64,000 nucleotides of DNA from Oscillospiraceae bacterium (GCA_031262985.1 JAISGQ010000005.1:19866-83865); one strand, 5' to 3'; positions 1 through 8,026 are shown, counted from the stretch's first letter. Numbers and translations are program-made. The notes: generated by a model from the letters alone, not told the origin.

Positions 1-730
1 CATAACTCAGGCGGTAGGCATAAGCGCGTTGCCCGCCGTTGCCTTTGCGTGGACGAGAAAAGATTTTACGTTAGTCAAAAAGAATATCAATTCTGTTGTG
101 AGGATTATCACGCTTATAGGAATACCCGCAGGCTTCGGTATTTGCTTCCTCTCAGGTCCTATTCTCAAGCTGCTTTACGGCGGCAATCCCGGAGCTTTCA
201 TAGCAGAACCGATGCTTCGTGTTCTCGGAATTATGGTTATATTCGGAACCTTTGTAACTCCCGTCAACAGTATGCTTCAGGCGATAGGCAAGCAGACCAC
301 TACCGTCATGATTATTCTGGGAGGCGCGGCAATAAAGCTGATAATGAACTACACACTTGTTGGAATACAGGATATAAATATAAAGGGTGCGCCGTTCGGG
401 TCGCTCTTCTGCTACATCTTCATTGTTGTATCGGGATTTATCATCCTATTGAAAAACACAAAGATGAAGATGGAAATTGTCCCGATGTTCATAAAACCGC
501 TTATTGCAGGCTTGGCTTGCGGAGTAAGCGCGTGGGTAGCATACGGCTTGCTCTCCCGTCTCACAGGCGATGATTCGTCAATTTTTACTGTCATTGCAAT
601 AGCCGTCGGAGGAATATTTTATGTGACTTTTGTGTTTTTACTTAAAATTTTTACAAAAGATGACATTTTAATGCTTCCAAAAGGGGAAAAAATTGCAAAT
701 ATGCTTGCAAAATACAAAATTATAAGTTAA
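1..730 (+). CDS. SpoVB/MurJ-type lipid flippase, C-terminal part
   Basis: The reading frame is already open at the window edge (first full codon at base 2), so the N-terminus lies outside. The visible part has about six to seven hydrophobic segments with short polar loops, as in the MOP/MVF polysaccharide flippase superfamily (MurJ, SpoVB, YabM). These proteins move lipid-linked cell-wall or spore-cortex precursors across the membrane. Its position directly before mazG, HU, rqcP, yabP and yabQ matches the yabM/spoVB position in Firmicutes, so a role in cortex or wall precursor export is likely. The fold is clear, the exact substrate is not. It ends 72 bases before mazG, probably in the same transcript. 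Confidence 0.85.
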   Translation, partial: ITQAVGISALPAVAFAWTRKDFTLVKKNINSVVRIITLIGIPAGFGICFLSGPILKLLYGGNPGAFIAEPMLRVLGIMVIFGTFVTPVNSMLQAIGKQTTTVMIILGGAAIKLIMNYTLVGIQDINIKGAPFGSLFCYIFIVVSGFIILLKNTKMKMEIVPMFIKPLIAGLACGVSAWVAYGLLSRLTGDDSSIFTVIAIAVGGIFYVTFVFLLKIFTKDDILMLPKGEKIANMLAKYKIIS

Positions 731-802
731 AATGTCAAAGACACGTAATTAAGTGAAGTTAAAAAACGTGAAGTTTTCCAATCTGTTTTCGAGGATTTTG
801 AG

Positions 803-1609
803 ATGACATTTGAGATTAAAGAGAAATACGGCATGAGCGACCTGCTTGCTATTATGAAGCTGCTCCGTTCGGAAAACGGCTGTCCGTGGGATCGCGAGCA
901 GAATCACAAGTCGATAAGGCGCAACCTCATTGAGGAGGCGTATGAAGTCGCGGAGGCAATAGACAACGAGGATACCGAAAATCTTAGGGAGGAGCTGGGC
1001 GACCTACTGTTGCAGGTTGTCTTCCACTCCGAGATGGAGGAGGAGACGGGTGCTTTTACCTTTGACGATGTGACCGACGAGATTTGCAAGAAGCTGATTG
1101 TTCGGCATCCTCACATATTTTCAGATGTCACGGCGGATACTACAGACGAGGTTTTGAAAAACTGGGAAAGCATCAAGATGGAGACTAAAGGGCAGAAAAG
1201 TGCTTCGCAGTCGATAGACAGCGTACCTCGCTCCCTGCCGGCACTTATGCGAAGCGAAAAGATTCAGAAGAGAGCGGCGAAAGTCGGCTTCGACTGGAAC
1301 GACGTCTACGGCGCGATGGATAAGGTTCGGGAGGAAATGGAGGAGCTTCGCGAGGCGATTGAGGAAGAGAGCGATGAACACTCCTTCGAGGAGCTTGGCG
1401 ATTTGCTCTTTGCCGTGGTCAACGTCTCCCGATTTATCGGTGCGGACGCGGAACACTCCCTGTCGAGTGCCTGCGACAAATTCGCGAGGAGGTTCGCACT
1501 GTGCGAGCGTCTGGCGGCAGAGCGGGGCATCGATATGCAAGCCCAAAGCTTGGAGCAGCTCGACGAGCTGTGGAATGAAGCCAAGGCGACACCGAATGAA
1601 GCTGAATGA
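803..1609 (+). CDS. mazG: MazG nucleoside triphosphate pyrophosphohydrolase
   Basis: A 268-residue protein with two MazG domains. The first contains the typical GCPWDREQ entry and EEAYEV helix, then an ELGDLLLQVVF metal-binding helix near residues 65-76. The second repeats the pattern (EEMEELREAIEEE, then ELGDLLFAVVNVSRF) around residues 175-215. The acidic EExx...ExxD residues coordinate magnesium. The family hydrolyses (d)NTPs to monophosphates and cleans the nucleotide pool. The ATG at 803 follows a GAGG site. It corresponds to the C-terminal MazG part of B. subtilis YabN; the tetrapyrrole methylase half of YabN is absent here. Confidence 0.95.
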   Translation: MTFEIKEKYGMSDLLAIMKLLRSENGCPWDREQNHKSIRRNLIEEAYEVAEAIDNEDTENLREELGDLLLQVVFHSEMEEETGAFTFDDVTDEICKKLIVRHPHIFSDVTADTTDEVLKNWESIKMETKGQKSASQSIDSVPRSLPALMRSEKIQKRAAKVGFDWNDVYGAMDKVREEMEELREAIEEESDEHSFEELGDLLFAVVNVSRFIGADAEHSLSSACDKFARRFALCERLAAERGIDMQAQSLEQLDELWNEAKATPNEAE

Positions 1610-1747
1610 ACTCCTGACGAAGCTGAGTAGGGCAGGCTGACGAGTTATCGGCAAACTTATACTCCCCCCACTAAATCGGCATAGCCGAGGACTGATTTTA
1701 ACAGGCAATGGACTGTTGAATACAAAAAATTTCTGGAGGTATAAAAA

Positions 1748-2023
1748 ATGAACAAAACCGAATTAATTTCTGCTGTTGCGGAGCAGGCACAACTTTCTAA
1801 AAAAGATGCGGAGAAGGCTGTTAACGCTGTTTTCGACGCTATAGTCAACGCTGTTGCCAAGGGAGAAAAGGTACAGGTTGTCGGATTTGGATCTTTCGAG
1901 GTTCGCGAGCGTGCGGAGAGAGCTGGCAGAAATCCGAGAACAAAGGAGCCTATGACAATTCCTGCTTCAAAGCTTCCTGTTTTCAAGGCGGGCAAGACCT
2001 TCAAAGAGACTGTCACGAAGTAA
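1748..2023 (+). CDS. hup: HU family DNA-binding protein
   Basis: A 91-residue protein with the full HU/IHF signature: a helical dimer body, then GFGSFEVRERAERAGRNP and the beta-arm that enters the DNA minor groove. HU bends and compacts DNA as a dimer. The start ATG has a strong GGAGG site 8-10 bases upstream. HU between mazG and rqcP is a common clostridial order. A long imperfect inverted repeat follows the stop codon. Confidence 0.97.
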   Translation: MNKTELISAVAEQAQLSKKDAEKAVNAVFDAIVNAVAKGEKVQVVGFGSFEVRERAERAGRNPRTKEPMTIPASKLPVFKAGKTFKETVTK

Positions 2024-2033
2024 TTGATGCTGT

Positions 2034-2107
2034 ATTGAGCCGTCTTCCGGTGCTGATAATCAGTCTATTTGGTTATCGGCATTGGGAAGTCGGCTCAATT
2101 TTGTTTA
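2034..2107 (+). terminator. Long stem-loop after hup, T-rich tail
   Basis: ATTGAGCCG with CTTCC and GATAA on the left pairs with TTATC, GGGAAG and CGGCTCAAT on the right, giving an interrupted stem of about 25 pairs followed by TTTTGTTT. It probably terminates the hup transcript or attenuates reading into rqcP, which starts 14 bases later. Confidence 0.6.
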
Positions 2108-2120
2108 TGGAGAAATAAAA

Positions 2121-2363
2121 ATGAGATTAGATAAATATTTAAAGGTATCGAGAATAATAAAGCGCAGGACTGTCGCAAATGAAGCGTGCGATGCGGGGCG
2201 TGTCATCATAAACGGCAAGGTCGCCAGAGCCTCCTACGATGTGAAGGTGGAGGACGTTATCGAGCTGACTATGGGTGCGAGAGTGCTGAAATTTAAGGTG
2301 CTCGAGGTTACCGAACACGCAACGAAGGACAACGCCTCCCTTATGTACGAGGCGATACTGTAG
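2121..2363 (+). CDS. rqcP: S4-domain RNA-binding protein, RqcP/Hsp15 type
   Basis: An 80-residue protein that is one S4 fold (MRLDKYLKVSRIIKRRT, then DAGRVIINGKVARASYDVK). RqcP (B. subtilis YabO) binds stalled 50S subunits and works with RqcH in alanine tailing. The ATG at 2121 is chosen over an upstream in-frame start at 2082, because the canonical MRLDKYLK begins here and GGAGA lies just upstream; the 2082 start lies inside the preceding stem-loop. Its place between hup and yabP is the conserved yabO position. Confidence 0.93.
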   Translation: MRLDKYLKVSRIIKRRTVANEACDAGRVIINGKVARASYDVKVEDVIELTMGARVLKFKVLEVTEHATKDNASLMYEAIL

Positions 2364-2394
2364 GAGGCGTATTCAGTTTAGTTTGATTAAGTAT

Positions 2395-2621
2395 AAGTAG
2401 GTCGCAAGGCGACCTACACAGGGGAACCCCCGACGAGGGTTCCCCTACGGAAAAATGTCCTTGGGGACATTTTTCCTACCCTTCCTGCGTTTTTCTGACG
2501 ATATGGGTATTTCGCCATCTGCGGATGGCGACTTAAGACTCTGTCTTAAGAATCTGCAAGCCTTTGCAAAGGCTTGATCCAAACTCTAACTCCTTGGCAA
2601 CAGATTTGAATTTGTTGCCAA
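2395..2621 (+). repeat. Multi-hairpin intergenic repeat, family A, copy 1
   Basis: A 227-base element made of consecutive hairpins: GTAGGTCGC/GCGACCTAC; GGGGAACCC/GGGTTCCCC; GGAAAAATGTCC/GGACATTTTTCC; CGCCATC/GATGGCG; CTTAAGAC/GTCTTAAG; CAAGCCTTTG/CAAAGGCTTG; and TTGGCAACA/TGTTGCCAA. No open reading frame is convincing inside. Other copies lie at 7764, 60931, 63645 and 63801 and differ by paired changes in the stems. It separates rqcP from yabP and ends 28 bases before the yabP promoter. Confidence 0.9.
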
Positions 2622-2649
2622 TAGTACCCATTTGCATGAGTAGAAACAA

Positions 2650-2678
2650 GCATATTGCCTCGCTCCCGTTCATATAAT
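2650..2678 (+). promoter_or_regulatory. Sigma-E type promoter for yabPQ
   Basis: GCATATT (2650-2656), a 14-base spacer, and CATATAAT (2671-2678) match the sporulation sigma-E consensus (KMATATT, about 14, CATACAAT) almost perfectly. yabP is sigma-E dependent in B. subtilis. The promoter lies 35 bases before the yabP start. Confidence 0.75.
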
Positions 2679-2712
2679 TAATTGACCCAAAAAACGGAGG
2701 TGTCATGGTTAT

Positions 2713-2997
2713 ATGAACGAAGAAATCAGAACAGCAAAAAACAAAATCCACAACGTAATTATGGAGAGCCGCAGGCATCTGCTCATATCAGGCGTGATTG
2801 ATGTGACGGAGTTCAACGAAAATGAGATACTCCTTATAACCGAGATGGGGGAGCTGTCAGTTCGAGGGCAGGCGTTGTGCATCAACAAATTCGAAAAGGG
2901 CAGCGGAGAGCTGGATATCGACGGAGAGGTGAGCGAGCTTGTCTACTTAGAGGCTGAGCTTGAGAAAAAAGGCTTGTTCGCGCGGTTGATGCGATGA
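2713..2997 (+). CDS. yabP: Sporulation protein YabP
   Basis: A 94-residue protein of the YabP/YqfC family, with the typical short beta-rich body (LLISGVIDVTEFNENEILL and GELSVRGQALCINKF). The family is restricted to endospore formers and acts in spore envelope or cortex assembly; its biochemical role is unknown. The ATG at 2713 has GGAGG 12 bases upstream. An earlier ATG at 2705 opens only a three-codon frame whose stop overlaps this start. The gene overlaps yabQ by ATGA, so the two are translationally coupled. Confidence 0.92.
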   Translation: MNEEIRTAKNKIHNVIMESRRHLLISGVIDVTEFNENEILLITEMGELSVRGQALCINKFEKGSGELDIDGEVSELVYLEAELEKKGLFARLMR

Positions 2998-3602
2998 ATA
3001 TAGATCTTTTGATTACCAACGGAGAGCAGGCGTTTTCGTTTGTCGAGGCTCTGACAGTCGGTGTGTTCGTCGGCATATATTACGACATTTTCCGCATACT
3101 CAGAAAGATTTTCGACTGCAAATATGTGTCCGTTGTGATACAGGATTTGTTTTTTTGGCTCACTGCGTCTGTGGGAATTTTTTTCAGCGTAGTATGGTTT
3201 AATCAGGGGACATTCAGACTGTATTTTCTGGTTTTGATTTTTGTCGGATGGCTGATTTACTACTTCACCCTCGGTTTTGTCCTGCTGTTTATAACAGATT
3301 TTGCAGTAAAGCGGATAAGGAAAATCTGCCGCTTCATACTCGAGAAGTTTCTGCTTCCTCCCTACAGGAAAATTTCAAGGTGGATAAGCGAAAAAATCGT
3401 GTCAAAGGCGAAGAGTAAGGTTAAAAGCAGGCTGCAAATTTGGCTTAACGCTGAGAAAATCAAGGCGATATTCAGGCGAAAACCCAAGCCTTCTCCCGCC
3501 TTAGGAGGAGAGATAAGGCGAAAGCCGCAGGGCGGTGTTCGCTCCCGTCTCTTTTTTATAAAGAAAAAATTTAAAAAAGTATTGAAATCAGCGGAAAAGT
3601 AA
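2994..3602 (+). CDS. yabQ: Spore cortex protein YabQ
   Basis: A 202-residue membrane protein with four hydrophobic segments in the first about 105 residues (starting FVEALTVGVFVGIYYDIFR), then a long, strongly basic tail. This is the YabQ layout; YabQ is needed for cortex formation in B. subtilis and sits in the outer forespore membrane. It starts within the yabP stop codon (ATGA overlap). The tail is longer and richer in Lys/Arg than in Bacillus. Confidence 0.88.
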   Translation: MNIDLLITNGEQAFSFVEALTVGVFVGIYYDIFRILRKIFDCKYVSVVIQDLFFWLTASVGIFFSVVWFNQGTFRLYFLVLIFVGWLIYYFTLGFVLLFITDFAVKRIRKICRFILEKFLLPPYRKISRWISEKIVSKAKSKVKSRLQIWLNAEKIKAIFRRKPKPSPALGGEIRRKPQGGVRSRLFFIKKKFKKVLKSAEK

Positions 3603-3654
3603 TGTATTATTATTGTTGAGACACCAACGTGACGTGAGATGAAGGAACGATTTT

Positions 3655-3975
3655 ATGACTGTTATTATCACTAAATTCCTTGATAAAATAAATAGTGTCG
3701 TAAAAAAAGCAGGAAACAAGTGGGTATTGCTGCTTTGTTCAACTGCGTTTGTTATGATTTTTGTCCTTATATTTCACGCTTTTATGACAGTGCAGGCAAA
3801 AACAGAAGAGCTTGAGGCGATAAAATTAGAATATCAGCAATGTCTCGAGAGGAATCAAGAAATTAATGCTTTGCTTGAGGGTACGGACGAGGAACTGATT
3901 GAGCGTATTGCACGGGAAGAGTACGGCTATGTTTTGCCGGGCGAGCGCATTATCGTTGTTTCTCCCGGGGAGTAG
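3655..3975 (+). CDS. divIC: DivIC/FtsB-type septum protein
   Basis: A 106-residue bitopic protein: a short cytoplasmic N-terminus, a membrane segment around residues 22-42 (WVLLLCSTAFVMIFVLIF), a coiled coil (AKTEELEAIKLEYQQCLERN) and the conserved end EELIERIAREEYGYVLPGE. FtsB/DivIC links FtsL with the FtsWI/PBP synthase at the division septum. The position after yabPQ and before the S1 protein equals yabQ-divIC-yabR in Bacillus. Confidence 0.9.
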   Translation: MTVIITKFLDKINSVVKKAGNKWVLLLCSTAFVMIFVLIFHAFMTVQAKTEELEAIKLEYQQCLERNQEINALLEGTDEELIERIAREEYGYVLPGERIIVVSPGE

Positions 3976-4047
3976 ATACTATCTCGGGGAGTAGTTATCG
4001 GAAGGTGCGGCATAAATAAAAATTTTATGGGAGGCAGCGTTTTTCAT

Positions 4048-4518
4048 ATGCAGGTTGAGGTAGGAGCAATATTTGAGGGTAAGGTTACAGGTATCACTAA
4101 GTTCGGCGCGTTTGTCGAAATTGAGGGCGGCAAAACCGGCATGGTACATATTTCAGAGGTTGCATCGAGCTTTGTCAAGGAGATACGCGACCATGTGACA
4201 GAAGGTCAGATGGTCAAGGTGAAGGTTCTGAGCATCGGTGAGGACGGCAAAATCAGTCTCTCGATAAAAAAGGCGAACGAGGTAAAGCGGGAGAACAATT
4301 TCAGCCGTGACCGAGGTCCGCGTCCGAACTACCAGCAGAGACAGGGACGTCCCGGCGGTCATGATTACCAGCAGCAACCGAGAAGCGAATCAGCCAATTT
4401 TGACGATATGCTCTCCAGATTTTTGCAGTCCAGCGACGAGAAGATGGGCGACTTAAAGCGTCCGTCGGAGCATGGTAGGCGCGGAGTTTCTTCCAGAAGG
4501 AATGTCAACGACAGATAG
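4048..4518 (+). CDS. S1-domain RNA-binding protein (YabR type)
   Basis: A 156-residue protein with one N-terminal S1 domain (VGAIFEGKVTGITKFGAFVE ... KTGMVHISEVAS) and a C-terminal half rich in Arg, Gln and Gly that looks disordered. S1 folds bind single-stranded RNA; YabR homologues are related to general stress protein 13. The ATG at 4048 is preferred to the one at 4027, because GGGAGGC (4029-4035) then lies at a usable distance and the family motif begins immediately. Confidence 0.88.
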   Translation: MQVEVGAIFEGKVTGITKFGAFVEIEGGKTGMVHISEVASSFVKEIRDHVTEGQMVKVKVLSIGEDGKISLSIKKANEVKRENNFSRDRGPRPNYQQRQGRPGGHDYQQQPRSESANFDDMLSRFLQSSDEKMGDLKRPSEHGRRGVSSRRNVNDR

Positions 4519-4523
4519 TTTAT

Positions 4524-4547
4524 CGGCAGAGCGGCGACGCTCTGCCG
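4524..4547 (+). terminator. GC-rich hairpin after the S1 gene
   Basis: CGGCAGAGC / GCTCTGCCG with a six-base loop directly after the stop codon. There is no T-tract, but the position fits the end of the sporulation/division transcript. Confidence 0.5.
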
Positions 4548-4557
4548 TTGCAGTTTG

Positions 4558-4612
4558 ATACGGTTGTTTAACTATAGGACGCCGTAAGTGTCCTATAGTT
4601 AAACAACCGTAT
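4558..4612. repeat. Perfect 23-bp inverted repeat
   Basis: Two perfectly complementary 23-base arms (4558-4580 and 4590-4612; core TTTAACTATAGGAC / GTCCTATAGTTAAA) around a nine-base loop. No U-tract follows. It may be a bidirectional terminator or the ends of a minimal mobile element. Confidence 0.85.
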
Positions 4613-4694
4613 ATATTGATTCGCATTGTCGGAAACTCCCAATCACGCGAGTGTTAGGGATCTAATCTATCATACAAAAAAGGACGTGGAGTAC

Positions 4695-5537
4695 GTGAGA
4701 GAAATACACGTAGATGAAATAACAAATGCTGTTCGCGATATGTGCATAAAGGCGAACAAGCTGTTGCCTGATGATTTAACAGGCGCGATTGACAGATGCG
4801 CCAAGTGTGAAGGCAACAAGCTTGCACGCGGCATATTTTGCAATATGCAGGAGAATATAGAGGCGGCGAAGGAGCTGGACCTCCCTGTCTGTCAAGACAC
4901 GGGAATGGCTGTGATTTTCCTCGAAATCGGGCAGGAGGTTCACATTACGGGTGGTTCTCTCTATGACGCAGTCAACAGAGGGGTTGCGCTTGGGTACACC
5001 GAGGGGTATCTCAGGCTGTCGGTAGTCGCCGACCCTCTCAGGAGGAGCAACACGGGCGACAACACCCCCGCCATAATCCACACGAGTATAGCAGAAGGCG
5101 ACAGGCTGAACATCAAGGTCGCACCGAAGGGCTTCGGGAGCGAAAACATGAGCAGGCTCGCAATGCTCACTCCTGCCTCAGGGCGAAAGGAGGTCATAGA
5201 TTTTATCGTCGAAACCGCCAAGATAGCGGGCGGCAACCCCTGCCCTCCCATGGTGCTGGGAGTGGGAGTAGGCGGCGATTTTGAGTACTGCGCTCTAATG
5301 GCGAAAAAAGCACTGTGCAGGAGCATAGATACTCCGAACCCCGACAGCTACTACGCCGAGATGGAGAGAGATGCGCTTGAGAGAGTGAACAAGCTCGGCA
5401 TAGGTCCTCAGGGCTTCGGGGGAGATACAACCGCGCTCTCGGTGAACATTGAGTTCGGAGCGACCCACATTGCCGGACTGCCTGTAGCCGTAAATGTCGG
5501 CTGTCATGTCACAAGACATATAGATATTTCACTTTAA
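4695..5537 (+). CDS. Class I fumarate hydratase, alpha subunit
   Basis: A 280-residue protein, the usual length for alpha subunits of oxygen-sensitive class I Fe-S hydro-lyases (fumarase / L-tartrate dehydratase). Visible family motifs are VCQDTGMAV, GDNTPAIIHT, GSENMSRLAML, NPCPPMVLGVGVGG and GIGPQGFGGDTTAL; the cysteines near residues 80, 200 and 274 can bind the 4Fe-4S cluster. It interconverts fumarate and malate. GTG at 4695 is chosen because MREIHVDEIT matches the family start and AGGA lies 10 bases upstream. The beta subunit gene normally follows, but the next gene here is hpf. Confidence 0.88.
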   Translation: MREIHVDEITNAVRDMCIKANKLLPDDLTGAIDRCAKCEGNKLARGIFCNMQENIEAAKELDLPVCQDTGMAVIFLEIGQEVHITGGSLYDAVNRGVALGYTEGYLRLSVVADPLRRSNTGDNTPAIIHTSIAEGDRLNIKVAPKGFGSENMSRLAMLTPASGRKEVIDFIVETAKIAGGNPCPPMVLGVGVGGDFEYCALMAKKALCRSIDTPNPDSYYAEMERDALERVNKLGIGPQGFGGDTTALSVNIEFGATHIAGLPVAVNVGCHVTRHIDISL

Positions 5538-5549
5538 TGCTTGATTTTT

Positions 5550-5578
5550 TTGTGTAATGTGTTATAATATAGGTGGAG
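5550..5578 (+). promoter_or_regulatory. Sigma-A promoter for hpf
   Basis: TTGTGT, a 17-base spacer and TATAAT (5573-5578), about 70 bases before the hpf start. Confidence 0.6.
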
Positions 5579-5649
5579 ATGGATATCCCAGCAGAAGGAC
5601 TGCAACTCCACGGGTTACACTACGGCAAATTAAGAAGGGAGCAATTAAG

Positions 5650-6201
5650 ATGAAGATTACCATAACGGGCAGAAAAGTCAATTTAAGAGATTCTTTTAAG
5701 GAACGCGTAAATAAAAAGCTCGCAAAATTCGACAAGTTTTTCGGAGATGATGCGGAGGCAAACGTAACGGTAACTCTCGAAAAAAACAGGTATAGCATAG
5801 AGCTTACCATACGTAGCAATTCTTATATATACAGGGTGGAGCATACCTCCGTTGACTTAGATGAGGCACTCGATATAATTGTCGAGAAAATATCGCGGCA
5901 GATACGGAAAAACAAAACTAAAATCGAGCGTCGGCACAGGGCTGCAACTCCCCTTAATTTTGATTATATTTACGATAAAGACGACTACTCGGAGGAGGAG
6001 AACTACGAGGAACCCGACTATCAGGTAGTCAGAACGAAGAAATTCCCCATAAAGCCCATGGATGTGGAGGAAGCTATATTGCAGATGAACCTCATAGGAC
6101 ACCAGTTCTTCATGTTCCTCAATGTCGATACAAGCGAGATTAACGTGGTTTATGCGAGGAAGGACGGCAACTACGGACTTTTAGAGCCGGAAAACAGATA
6201 G
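5650..6201 (+). CDS. hpf: Ribosome hibernation promoting factor, long form
   Basis: A 183-residue protein: an N-terminal S30AE/YfiA domain (residues 1-100, ITGRKVNLRDSFKERVNKKL), an acidic linker, and the C-terminal dimerisation domain (KPMDVEEAILQMNLIGHQFF ... INVVYARKDGNYGLLEP). Long HPF dimerises 70S ribosomes to 100S in stationary phase. ATG 5650 has AAGGGAG 8 bases upstream; the upstream in-frame extension from 5557 overlaps the promoter and is not coding. Confidence 0.95.
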   Translation: MKITITGRKVNLRDSFKERVNKKLAKFDKFFGDDAEANVTVTLEKNRYSIELTIRSNSYIYRVEHTSVDLDEALDIIVEKISRQIRKNKTKIERRHRAATPLNFDYIYDKDDYSEEENYEEPDYQVVRTKKFPIKPMDVEEAILQMNLIGHQFFMFLNVDTSEINVVYARKDGNYGLLEPENR

Positions 6202-6235
6202 AGCCGTCGGCGGGAGTAATGTAATGTGAATACGG

Positions 6236-6272
6236 CGGGGGTACGGCAAAATTCATTTTGCCGTACCCCCCC
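6236..6272 (+). terminator. Strong hairpin after hpf
   Basis: GGGGGTACGGCAAAA pairs with TTTTGCCGTACCCCC around a short loop. Placed 35 bases after the hpf stop and before the next promoter. Confidence 0.8.
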
Positions 6273-6294
6273 TATTTGCGCTGATTTTGCGCTA

Positions 6295-6323
6295 TTGCAA
6301 AATTTTGGCATTTCGTGTATAAT
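6295..6323 (+). promoter_or_regulatory. Sigma-A promoter before DUF951-prfA
   Basis: TTGCAA (6295-6300), 17 bases, TATAAT (6318-6323). It lies between the hpf terminator and the DUF951 gene. Confidence 0.65.
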
Positions 6324-6361
6324 GCTACAGGTAATTATTATGTGAGGAGGAGTTGTTGTCC

Positions 6362-6550
6362 GTGGATGTTTTGGTTGGCGATATTCTGCATATGAAGAAG
6401 AAACACCCGTGCGGCTCGTTTGAGTTTGAAGTTCTGCGAGTGGGAATGGACTTTAAGGTAAAATGCAGGGGCTGCGGACACGAAATAATGACTCCGAGGC
6501 GAAAAATTGAGAAGAATATAAAGAAGATAGAGAGAACACAGCAGCAGTAG
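6362..6550 (+). CDS. DUF951 small zinc-ribbon-like protein
   Basis: A 62-residue protein with the DUF951 pattern [14 protein letters not shown], then [21 protein letters not shown]. The CPHG-like Cys and the CRGCGH pair may bind zinc. Function is unknown; it is conserved in Firmicutes near translation or recombination genes. GTG 6362 is chosen over TTG 6353, because GAGGAGG (6344-6350) is then 11 bases away rather than touching the start. prfA follows after 31 bases. Confidence 0.82.
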   Translation: MDVLVGDILHMKKKHPCGSFEFEVLRVGMDFKVKCRGCGHEIMTPRRKIEKNIKKIERTQQQ

Positions 6551-6581
6551 TTCTCGAAACGGTGAAAGGAAGATATATTTA

Positions 6582-7658
6582 ATGTTTGATAAGCTTTCAG
6601 GCGCGGAGCAGAGATTTCTCGACCTCGAGCAGATGATGTTCAACCCCGAGGTGGTAAACGACCAGAACAGGTACAAGGAGATAATGAAGGAGCATAAAAT
6701 CCTGCTCCCCATTGTCGAAAAGTACCGCGAGTACAAAAAGGCAAAGCAGACGGAGAGCGAATCGAGGGAGCTGCTCGACGCGGGAGGACTGGACAAGGAT
6801 TTCCGTGAGCTTGTCGAGCTTGAGATTACAACTGCGAGAGCCGATATAGAACGCATATCCGAGGAGCTGAAAATCCTGCTCCTTCCCAGAGACCCCAACG
6901 ACGACAAGAACGTAATCATCGAGATACGCGGCGGCGCGGGAGGCGAAGAAGCCGCACTCTTTTCAGGCTCACTGTTTCGTATGTACTCCATGTACGCCGA
7001 GCAGAGGAGATGGAAGATTGAGGTCATGAACGCCAACGAAACCGAGCTTGGCGGCTACAAGGAAATAAGCTTTATGATAAACGGCGACGGCGCGTACTCC
7101 TGCCTCAAATATGAGAGCGGAGTACACAGAGTGCAGAGAGTTCCCGAGACTGAAACTCAGGGGAGGATTCACACCTCCACCGTGACTGTCGCGGTGCTTC
7201 CCGAGGTTGACGACGTGGAGGTGGAACTCAATATGTCCGACCTCAAGGTGGACACATACCGCTCCAGCGGCGCGGGAGGACAGCACGTCAACACCACCGA
7301 CTCCGCAATACGGCTCACCCATCTGCCTACGGGCATTGTGGTTGAGTGTCAGGATGAGAGAAGCCAGTATAAGAACAAGGATAGGGCACTCAAAATTATG
7401 CGCTCCAAGCTGTATGAATCGGTTCTGCGCGAGCAGACCGACAAGATTGCCGCCGACAGAAAGTCGCAGGTGGGAACAGGCGACCGCTCCGAGCGGATAC
7501 GCACCTACAACTATCCTCAGGGGAGGATGACAGACCACCGTATCGGGCTTACGCTCTACAAGCTTGAGGCGATACTCAACGGCGATTTGACCGAGGTCAT
7601 AGACGCTCTCATTACTGCCGACAGAGCCAAAAAGCTCGAGCAGTCAATGGAGAGTTAG
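6582..7658 (+). CDS. prfA: Peptide chain release factor 1
   Basis: A 358-residue class I release factor. The GGQ peptidyl-hydrolysis motif is in [15 protein letters not shown], and the codon-recognition PxT motif is PET in [15 protein letters not shown]; PxT marks RF1 (UAA/UAG), not the SPF of RF2. The length equals E. coli RF1. AAGGAAG lies upstream of the ATG. It terminates translation by hydrolysing peptidyl-tRNA in the ribosome. Many clostridia carry prfA near sua5, as here (367 bases away, separated by repeat A copy 2). Confidence 0.97.
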   Translation: MFDKLSGAEQRFLDLEQMMFNPEVVNDQNRYKEIMKEHKILLPIVEKYREYKKAKQTESESRELLDAGGLDKDFRELVELEITTARADIERISEELKILLLPRDPNDDKNVIIEIRGGAGGEEAALFSGSLFRMYSMYAEQRRWKIEVMNANETELGGYKEISFMINGDGAYSCLKYESGVHRVQRVPETETQGRIHTSTVTVAVLPEVDDVEVELNMSDLKVDTYRSSGAGGQHVNTTDSAIRLTHLPTGIVVECQDERSQYKNKDRALKIMRSKLYESVLREQTDKIAADRKSQVGTGDRSERIRTYNYPQGRMTDHRIGLTLYKLEAILNGDLTEVIDALITADRAKKLEQSMES

Positions 7659-7763
7659 GGTTACAGAGGGGTAATTACTTTGGGGTTTATTACTCGCAAG
7701 TATATCTTTCTTATATCCTGATATTTCGCCTTCTTTGCCGAGAGAAGTGGTGGAGTTAAATAA

Positions 7764-7989
7764 TAAGTAGGTCGCAAGGCGACCTACACAGGGAACCCCC
7801 GACGAGGGTTCCCTACGGAATAAATGTCCTTAGGGACATTTATTCCTACCTTCCTGCGTTTTTCTGACGATGGGGAGTTTCGCTCTCTGCGGAGAGCGAT
7901 TTAGGACTCTGTCCTAAAGACCTGCAAGCCTTTGCAAAGGCTTGACCCAAACTCTAACTCCTTGACAACAGATTTTAGTTTGATAACAG
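7764..7989 (+). repeat. Multi-hairpin intergenic repeat, family A, copy 2
   Basis: Same module order as copy 1, filling most of the prfA-sua5 gap. Stems have changed in pairs: GGAATAAATGTCC/GGACATTTATTCC, CGCTCTC/GAGAGCG, TTTAGGAC/GTCCTAAA. The last module (CTTGACAACAG / CTGTTATCAA) is weaker. Bases 7659-7763 upstream hold nothing recognisable. Confidence 0.9.
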
Positions 7990-8026
7990 TGGAGCGTTGA
8001 CAACAGCCCGAAAGGAATCCTCAAAA

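Noticed and set aside
1121..1708. Long minus-strand open frame opposite mazG
   Set aside because: It is a shadow of the mazG frame; no ribosome site, no family features.
2395..2621. Family A as a tRNA cluster or rRNA fragment
   Set aside because: The hairpins do not form cloverleaves, have no CCA or T-loop words, and do not match known rRNA segments.
6969..7538. Long minus-strand open frame opposite prfA
   Set aside because: prfA is certain on the plus strand; the antisense frame results from its codon bias.
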